From assembly GCA_023450835.1 (NCBI GenBank), contig JAEXGM010000144.1:1-9787 (forward strand): a stretch of 9,787 nucleotides of DNA, read 5' to 3'. The stretch's first letter is position 1. Each line of letters opens with the position of its first letter. Of this stretch, positions 5,521 to 9,787 are shown piece by piece. A program made the position numbers and the translations under genes. Under the pieces are notes generated by a model. It did not search any database, was not told where the DNA came from, and saw only the letters and a list, made by a program, of their open reading frames with translations. The stretch comes from Bacillota bacterium (GTDB lineage: Bacteria; Bacillota; Clostridia; Lachnospirales; Lachnospiraceae).

Positions 5521-6111
5521 TTACTTTTTACCCAATTTCCTTTTATAAAAATCATAGGTATCAGCTGTAGTTTCATCGATTAACTTGCCTGATTCCATCA
5601 GGTAAGCGATTGTATCCCCTAATATCTGATACACAGCCATATCCAGATTTTCAAAAGATAGTTTACGTATGTCATTCAGATTAGGTATTGCTGATGAGGA
5701 TCTGTTAGGCTCCATGTAATCAGAGACAAATATAATTTTTTCCAGCGTTGTCATATCCGGCCTTCCTGTCGTATGCCAGGTTATAGCTGAAAGGATTTCC
5801 TCATCTTCTATATTATATACGGTTTTTGCATAAAATGCTCCAAGTTTGGCGTGCAAGAGGTCAGGTTTCAGCATTTCAACCTGCTTTACAGGTACCCCTT
5901 TTGCAATACATTCTTTCAGCATTTCCTCACCGGTCATATACTTTGCGCAGTCATGCAGTAAACCTGCAATAATTGCTTTTTCAGAATCGGCACCGAATAC
6001 CAGTGCCATAGAGAATGCAGTGGACATTACTCCAAGAGAATGATAATACCTTTTCTTCGGCAGAATATCCCCTAACTTCTTCTCCAACTGATACAAATCT
6101 TCATTCACCAT
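5521..6111 (-). CDS. yqeK: HD-domain diadenosine tetraphosphate hydrolase YqeK
   Basis: This is a 196-residue HD-superfamily metal phosphohydrolase. Members of the YqeK family split Ap4A symmetrically into two ADP, limiting a stress-linked dinucleotide. Candidate metal ligands are His24 (RYYHSLGV), His53-Asp54 in LLHDCAKYM, His87, His113 in TWHTTGRP and Asp131 in FVSDYMEPNR, the expected spacing for the family. The start overlaps the end of nadD by 7 bases, implying translational coupling; rsfS follows 10 bases after the stop. Both NadD and YqeK handle adenine dinucleotides, which may explain why they stay paired. Confidence 0.94.
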   Translation of the reverse strand: MVNEDLYQLEKKLGDILPKKRYYHSLGVMSTAFSMALVFGADSEKAIIAGLLHDCAKYMTGEEMLKECIAKGVPVKQVEMLKPDLLHAKLGAFYAKTVYNIEDEEILSAITWHTTGRPDMTTLEKIIFVSDYMEPNRSSSAIPNLNDIRKLSFENLDMAVYQILGDTIAYLMESGKLIDETTADTYDFYKRKLGKK

Positions 6112-6725
6112 TTCTGCTCTTTTCCCAAAAATAATTGATGTGCTTTGATATAATCGTACACTGCATCCGGAACAAAATACCTGATAGAACTGCCGCTCTC
6201 TGCCATACTTCTTAATTCATGGGAGGCAATATCCAGATAAGGAGTATTCAGAATATGAATAAATGCATGATACTTTGAACTTAGGAGTTCTGCCTGCTCC
6301 TTTAACTCTGCCCTTGTCTCATTTCCTCTGACAGCAGCAACAATATGGGCTAAGCAAAATATAGTCTCCGGCTCCCACCAGGATTCCATCTGAAACAGGG
6401 AATCTGCTCCCATAATAAAATAATAGGTCACATCCGGATTCTGATTGGTCAATTCCTGCAATGTATCAGCGGTATAGGTTGTGCCTTCTCTTTCCAGTTC
6501 GGCACGCGAAAGCTCAAAGTGAGGATTACCCTGAATGGCAAGTTCCACCATCTTTTCTCTGTGCCAATCCTCCGTTATCATATCATTCCGCTTATGAGGA
6601 GGCTTTTTGGAAGGCATAAATAATACCTTGTCAAGCCCCAGCTGCTCCAGAGAGCTTTGCGCCAGAATGAGATGTGCCATATGAATCGGATTAAAGGTTC
6701 CCCCCATAATTCCTACTTTCATCAT
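6105..6725 (-). CDS. nadD: Nicotinate-nucleotide adenylyltransferase NadD
   Basis: NadD joins nicotinate mononucleotide and ATP to give nicotinate adenine dinucleotide, the penultimate step of NAD synthesis. The 206-residue product has the nucleotidyltransferase signature GGTFNPIHMAH (8-18), with the two catalytic histidines His15 and His18. The ATP-binding SSIRYFVP motif lies near residue 180. Asn at the Asp position of the usual GGTFDP is common in Clostridia, and Ala17 replaces the more usual Gly. Two adjacent ATG codons (6725, 6722) are possible. The ribosome binding site is weak (GGAAAGGG about 13 bases upstream), so coupling to the preceding gene may matter. A hairpin (TGCCTG at 6749-6754, CAGGCA at 6769-6774) sits in the 56-base gap after yhbY. 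The end overlaps yqeK. Confidence 0.96.
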   Translation of the reverse strand: MMKVGIMGGTFNPIHMAHLILAQSSLEQLGLDKVLFMPSKKPPHKRNDMITEDWHREKMVELAIQGNPHFELSRAELEREGTTYTADTLQELTNQNPDVTYYFIMGADSLFQMESWWEPETIFCLAHIVAAVRGNETRAELKEQAELLSSKYHAFIHILNTPYLDIASHELRSMAESGSSIRYFVPDAVYDYIKAHQLFLGKEQKW

Positions 6726-6781
6726 CTTAATAACTATACCCTTTCCGCTGCCTGCATACTTTTAGCTACAGGCACTTTGTA

Positions 6782-7096
6782 CTATTTTTTCCCTTTAGCT
6801 AAGGTATCTTTCGGTAATTCAATCTTTTTCTTATTTTTTGACTCTCTATACAGAACAAATTTCTTACCAATTACCTGAACTACTTCAGAATGGGTTCGCT
6901 CTGCTACTGTTCTGGCTATCTCATTCGGATCATCCAGGCAGTTTTTTAGAACCGTAACCTTGATAAGCTCTCTGGACTCAAGTGCTTCCTCCAGCCCCAG
7001 AGTCAGCTCAGGTGTCAGACTTGCTTTTCCAACCTGATAGATAGGATCTATTTTCATTGCAAGCCCTTTTAAATACGCTCTTTGCTTACTTGTCAT
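6782..7096 (-). CDS. yhbY: YhbY-family RNA-binding ribosome assembly protein (CRM domain)
   Basis: This 104-residue protein is essentially a single CRS1-YhbY (CRM) domain, an RNA-binding fold associated with precursors of the large ribosomal subunit. It starts MTSKQRAYLKG, with the ATG preceded by AAAGGG. The family pattern is visible in IDPIYQVGKASLTPEL, the ELIKVTVL strand, and VVQVIGKKFVLYR near 73-85. The RNA-contact loop, usually GKxG, reads GKAS here (23-26), lacking the last glycine. A lysine-rich tail (KNKKK..., LAKGKK) adds positive charge. It lies between obg, another large-subunit assembly factor, and nadD, as is common in Clostridia. Confidence 0.93.
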   Translation of the reverse strand: MTSKQRAYLKGLAMKIDPIYQVGKASLTPELTLGLEEALESRELIKVTVLKNCLDDPNEIARTVAERTHSEVVQVIGKKFVLYRESKNKKKIELPKDTLAKGKK

Positions 7097-7182
7097 TCAA
7101 TTCCCTTTCCCGGAGCTGATAAGAATTAAAATACCCTCTCCGCAGCATATATAGTCAGTACATGCACTTATTTGCAGCACCT

Positions 7183-8469
7183 TTATTTATAATAATCGAA
7201 TTGCAGGCCATACATCTTCACAGTGTCGCCTTCTTCAATTCCCAGAGCTTCAAGCTCGTCTAAAATCCCGCTGTCTTTTAAGAAATGCTGGAAGAATTCA
7301 AATCCTTTTTCAGAATCCAGATTGGTATAGCCAAGCATACGCTCGATACGAGGCCCTTCCACAACGAAGAAATGTTCCTCTTCCATCACAACAGTATAAG
7401 GTTCACTGCCAAAATCAATGGTTGAAGGATCAAATTCTCTCTCAAATACAACCGGCTCAGAAGGCAGTGTATCCAGTAATTCCTTCACATAGAAAAGCAG
7501 TTCTCTTACTCCTTTACCGCTTACAGCCGATATAGGAAATACTTTGATACCCTGTGGTTCAAATGCATCCCTCAAAGTCTTAATAGCCTGCTCTTCCTCT
7601 TCTCCGTAGAGAATATCAAGCTTGTTTGCCGCTATAACCTGAGGTTTATTAGAAAGCTCTTCATTATAAACTTTCAGCTCATTATTTATTGTCTCTATAT
7701 CAGCAATGGGATCTCTGCCTTCGACACCGGCAGCATCCACCATGTGAATAATAACCTTTGTTCTTTCAATATGCCTTAAGAATTCATGTCCAAGCCCAAT
7801 ACCCTGAGATGCACCTTCAATTAATCCGGGAATATCCGCTATAACAAAGCCATCACCATTTTCCATATCTACAACGCCAAGGTTCGGGTTTAGAGTTGTA
7901 AAATGATAGTTGGCAATCTTAGGTTTAGCATTGGTAACACGAGAAAGAAATGTAGATTTTCCTACATTCGGGAAACCTACCAGACCAACATCGGCAATTA
8001 CTTTCAGCTCCAGAGTTACATTAAGCTCTTTCGCCTTCTGTCCGGGTTGCGCATACTTTGGAACCTGCATGGTAGCCGTAGCATAATGCTGGTTACCTTT
8101 GCCGCCTCTGCCGCCTCTAAGAATAACCTCTCTGCGGTTTCCATGAGACATATCTGCTATTACTTTACCGGATTCTGTTTCTTTAATAACCGTACCTTCC
8201 GGAACCTTTAATATCAGATCCTGCCCGTTCTTTCCGTGACAGTTCTTTTTGCCTCCGCTCTCGCCTTCTTCAGCAATATATTTTTTAACAAAACGATAAT
8301 CCGTTAAAGTGTTCAGATTCTCATCCACCTCAAAAATCACATCGCCGCCTTTACCGCCGTCACCGCCGTCAGGACCGCCTGCCGGAACGAAAATTTCTCT
8401 TCGGAAGCTGACATGTCCATCGCCGCCCTTGCCGGAACGTATATATATCTTTGCACTGTCTGCAAACAT
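7183..8469 (-). CDS. obg: Ribosome assembly GTPase Obg
   Basis: Obg (ObgE/CgtA) is an essential GTPase in late 50S assembly that also responds to (p)ppGpp. The 428-residue product has the same length as B. subtilis Obg. The glycine-rich Obg fold spans about 1-158 (GGPDGGDGGKGGDV at 31-44). The G domain follows with G1 GFPNVGKST (165-173), the G2 threonines at 191-192, G3 DIPG (212-215), G4 NKLD (282-285) and G5 SAVSG (314-318). A C-terminal OCT domain covers about 343-428. The start MFADSAKIYI at 8469 is chosen because GAGGTGAT precedes it and it is the family's N-terminus; the frame is open to 8523, but those extra residues overlap a hairpin. It follows rpmA by 90 bases; no spo0B lies between them, unlike in Bacillus. 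Confidence 0.98.
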   Translation of the reverse strand: MFADSAKIYIRSGKGGDGHVSFRREIFVPAGGPDGGDGGKGGDVIFEVDENLNTLTDYRFVKKYIAEEGESGGKKNCHGKNGQDLILKVPEGTVIKETESGKVIADMSHGNRREVILRGGRGGKGNQHYATATMQVPKYAQPGQKAKELNVTLELKVIADVGLVGFPNVGKSTFLSRVTNAKPKIANYHFTTLNPNLGVVDMENGDGFVIADIPGLIEGASQGIGLGHEFLRHIERTKVIIHMVDAAGVEGRDPIADIETINNELKVYNEELSNKPQVIAANKLDILYGEEEEQAIKTLRDAFEPQGIKVFPISAVSGKGVRELLFYVKELLDTLPSEPVVFEREFDPSTIDFGSEPYTVVMEEEHFFVVEGPRIERMLGYTNLDSEKGFEFFQHFLKDSGILDELEALGIEEGDTVKMYGLQFDYYK

Positions 8470-8509
8470 TACATCACCTCTTTTCAAAATCTTTCTTCTA
8501 TCATGAACA

Positions 8510-8546
8510 AACCCCACATTCATGAATAAATCAAGAATCTGGGGTT
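8510..8546 (-). promoter_or_regulatory. Hairpin between rpmA and obg, possible attenuator
   Basis: AACCCCACATTC (8510-8521) and GAATCTGGGGTT (8535-8546) pair over 12 positions with one mismatch around a 13-base loop. In the direction of transcription the GGGG-rich arm is followed by TTTGTT, an imperfect U-run. It starts 13 bases after the rpmA stop. It resembles a weak intrinsic terminator that would let some polymerase through, giving more L21/L27 than Obg and the later gene products. An mRNA-stability role is equally possible. Confidence 0.55.
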
Positions 8547-8559
8547 CTAAAGTTTCATC

Positions 8560-8847
8560 TTATTTGGATTCTACTGGATAAACAGAAGCTTGTTTCTTGT
8601 CTCTGCCTTTTCTTTCGAAACGAACAACACCATCAACTAATGCAAATAAGGTATCATCTCCGCCACGACCTACATTGATGCCGGGATGAATCTTAGTACC
8701 GCGTTGTCTGTAAAGGATATTTCCAGCCAATACAAACTGTCCGTCGGCTCTTTTAGCTCCTAATCTCTTGGACTCGGAATCTCTGCCGTTCTTGGTAGAA
8801 CCAACACCCTTTTTATGAGCGAACAACTGAAGGTTCATCTTTAACAT
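8560..8847 (-). CDS. rpmA: Large-subunit ribosomal protein L27 with cleavable N-terminus
   Basis: L27 lies by the peptidyl transferase centre and helps position tRNA. The 95-residue product begins MLKMNLQLFAHKKG: a short extension followed by the conserved HKKG start of mature L27. In Firmicutes and relatives this extension is removed after the Ala of the NLQxFA motif by Prp, here after Ala10, and removal is needed for normal ribosome function. The rest is canonical: GSTKNGRDSESKRLGAKR, RQRGTKIHPG and the GRGGDDTLFA segment. GGAGG lies 8 bases before the first ATG; an internal ATG at codon 4 would still retain the cleavage motif. Its processing protease is the adjacent upstream gene. Confidence 0.98.
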   Translation of the reverse strand: MLKMNLQLFAHKKGVGSTKNGRDSESKRLGAKRADGQFVLAGNILYRQRGTKIHPGINVGRGGDDTLFALVDGVVRFERKGRDKKQASVYPVESK

Positions 8848-8886
8848 AACCTACACCTCCTTGAATAAATGCCGCAGGAAAACCCG

Positions 8887-9198
8887 CTAAACAAATTTAA
8901 TATATTGTTTTCCGTAATCTTCTCTAATTCCGTTAAGACCCAGAAAAAGAGAATTCAATAACAAAGTTGAATCATTACCAGGATTTGAAATAATCTTAAA
9001 ATCTACCATACCTACATCTTCCTTTATATCAAAGGTATCGGATGTAAAAGTTTCAATAGAGTTGACGGTATTTATAATAAGAGCTGAAACCGCCGCACAT
9101 ACTATGTCCTGTCCGCTTTCAGCGAAGCCTGCATGTCCTGTACTGCGAAAGCCTATTAACTTCCCATCTGCATTTTTATATACGGATATTGTTATCAT
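8887..9198 (-). CDS. prp: Ribosomal-processing cysteine protease Prp
   Basis: Prp (YsxB family) removes the N-terminal extension of L27. The 103-residue product carries the family's active-site block with His22 in STGHAGFAE and Cys34 in DIVCAAVSAL, the same positions as the catalytic pair in Staphylococcus aureus Prp. It lies between rplU and rpmA, the standard position in organisms whose L27 has the extension. The ATG at 9198 has only a weak GGG-type ribosome binding site and begins 16 bases after the rplU stop, so translation probably depends partly on ribosomes finishing rplU. That would keep the protease well below its substrate. Confidence 0.96.
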   Translation of the reverse strand: MITISVYKNADGKLIGFRSTGHAGFAESGQDIVCAAVSALIINTVNSIETFTSDTFDIKEDVGMVDFKIISNPGNDSTLLLNSLFLGLNGIREDYGKQYIKFV

Positions 9199-9214
9199 AA
9201 CTTAACCCAAATTG

Positions 9215-9523
9215 TTATGCGTTGATTTTTTCAATCTTAACCTTGGTATATGGCTGTCTGTGACCGTTCTTCTTGTGGTATCCGGTCTTTCTCTTATAAC
9301 GGTAAACAATAACTTTCTTATTCTTTCCTTCTTCCACTACTGATACAGTAACGGTTGCTCCTGCTACAGTAGGATTACCTGCTACGAAAGAACCATTGTT
9401 TACAGCAAGTACCTGGTCAAAGGTATAAGTTGCTCCAGCTTCTAAACCAAGCTTTTCTACTTTAATGATATCGCCTTCGGCTACTTTGTACTGTTTACCA
9501 CCTGTTGCAATAATTGCGTACAT
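9215..9523 (-). CDS. rplU: Large-subunit ribosomal protein L21
   Basis: L21 binds 23S rRNA during 50S assembly. The 102-residue product starts MYAIIATGGKQYKVAEGD and has the C-terminal signature YKRKTGYHKKNGHRQPYT. The length equals that of typical Firmicutes L21. The frame also has a GTG at 9532, but that codon lies within the GGAGGTG ribosome binding site, so the ATG at 9523, 8 bases after GGAGG, is the start. It is the first gene of the operon, preceded by a clear promoter and a leader of about 140 bases. Confidence 0.98.
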   Translation of the reverse strand: MYAIIATGGKQYKVAEGDIIKVEKLGLEAGATYTFDQVLAVNNGSFVAGNPTVAGATVTVSVVEEGKNKKVIVYRYKRKTGYHKKNGHRQPYTKVKIEKINA

Positions 9524-9665
9524 ATGGCACACCTCCTATTATCATTACTCGCCAGCTGCGGTATCTTCTGCTTGTACATGTTATGCAGTTTCTGTATTTA
9601 AAACACAAAATATGCACGAAATGATACATTTGGAAAGAGTTTTGGACCTCGCTGTGCGGCACACT
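9524..9665 (-). promoter_or_regulatory. Probable L21 autoregulatory leader (5' UTR of rplU)
   Basis: About 140 transcribed but apparently untranslated bases lie between the predicted start site and rplU. Firmicutes carry a known structured L21 leader at this position, thought to let L21 repress its own operon. Visible pairing includes TGTG/CACA around CCG near the 5' end and CTGC/GCAG framing an ACATGT loop region in the 3' half. I assign it from position and length, not from a confirmed covariance match. Confidence 0.5.
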
Positions 9666-9670
9666 AGAAT

Positions 9671-9699
9671 AGTCTAGCATATGAACCATTAATTGTCAA
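9671..9699 (-). promoter_or_regulatory. Promoter of the rplU operon
   Basis: On the minus strand a perfect -35 TTGACA (9699-9694) and a -10 TAGACT (9676-9671) are separated by 17 bases. TG one base before the -10 gives an extended form. Transcription should begin near 9665. It is the only clear promoter for the eight-gene operon in this window. Confidence 0.85.
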
Positions 9700-9787
9700 G
9701 GAATAAATTTAATGATACGGTTCATTTTGTTAAAGTTCAGATTTGTGTGGAGTACAGGAGTTTTTGGGGACGGACGATGGCAGGTGA
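9700..9787. other. Window-edge spacer upstream of the rplU promoter
   Basis: No gene can be supported here. The minus strand could hold the last few codons of an upstream gene (one frame stops after 16 codons), but too little is visible. The plus strand has a G-rich stretch, TTTTTGGGGACGGACGATGG, at 9761-9780. Confidence 0.3.

Noticed and set aside
5511..5576. N-terminal extension of RsfS into yqeK
   Set aside because: The extra residues are not family-like, the upstream start lacks a ribosome binding site, and the ATG at 5510 has AAAGGAG at ideal spacing.
8309..8506. Proline-rich plus-strand frame opposite the start of obg
   Set aside because: The proline runs are the complement of Obg's glycine-rich N-terminal domain.
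9495..9689. Minus-strand frame across the rplU leader and promoter
   Set aside because: It would start upstream of the predicted transcription start, overlaps the ribosome binding site and start of rplU, and has no recognisable content.

Overview
The window looks like a piece of a low-GC Clostridia chromosome, probably Lachnospiraceae. That placement is inferred from AT-rich spacers, strong GGAGG ribosome binding sites, the gene order rplU-prp-rpmA-obg-yhbY-nadD-yqeK-rsfS, an L27 with a cleavable N-terminal extension next to its protease, and a Gram-positive LexA with CGAAC-N4-GTT type operators. Almost everything lies on the minus strand; lexA is the only plus-strand gene.

Right half (about 9700 down to 5090, read leftwards): a long housekeeping operon. 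A TTGACA-N17-TAGACT promoter and a probable L21 leader precede rplU (L21), prp (protease that trims L27), rpmA (L27), obg (ribosome-assembly GTPase), yhbY (RNA-binding assembly factor), nadD (NAD synthesis), yqeK (HD-domain Ap4A hydrolase) and rsfS (ribosome silencing factor). A strong intrinsic terminator closes it. A hairpin with a weak U-run lies between rpmA and obg and could lower expression of the downstream genes.

Middle (5011 to 2688, read leftwards): a two-gene tyrosine-phosphorylation module of the exopolysaccharide type. It has a fused Wzz/BY-kinase and, after a 134-base spacer, a CpsB/YwqE PHP-type tyrosine phosphatase. The spacer holds two perfect inverted repeats and an unreported 29-codon TTG-start reading frame whose stop overlaps the phosphatase start. 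The phosphatase ends inside the 3' end of the convergent lexA.

Left part: an SOS control locus. lexA (plus) and a LysM-domain membrane protein resembling the SOS division inhibitor YneA (minus) diverge from a 298-base region. That region holds a perfect TTGACA-N17-TATAAT promoter for the LysM gene, an extended -10 promoter for lexA, and four LexA-box-like palindromes. Beyond a perfect-stem terminator is the 5' part of a nucleotide-sugar dehydrogenase of the TviB/WbpA type, cut by the window edge, which probably makes a uronic-acid sugar nucleotide for surface polysaccharide.

I see no phage, CRISPR, insertion sequence, tRNA or rRNA, and no clearly new multi-gene system. The least explained parts are the kinase-phosphatase spacer with its possible leader peptide, the lexA/phosphatase tail overlap, and the dense operator array controlling the YneA-like gene.
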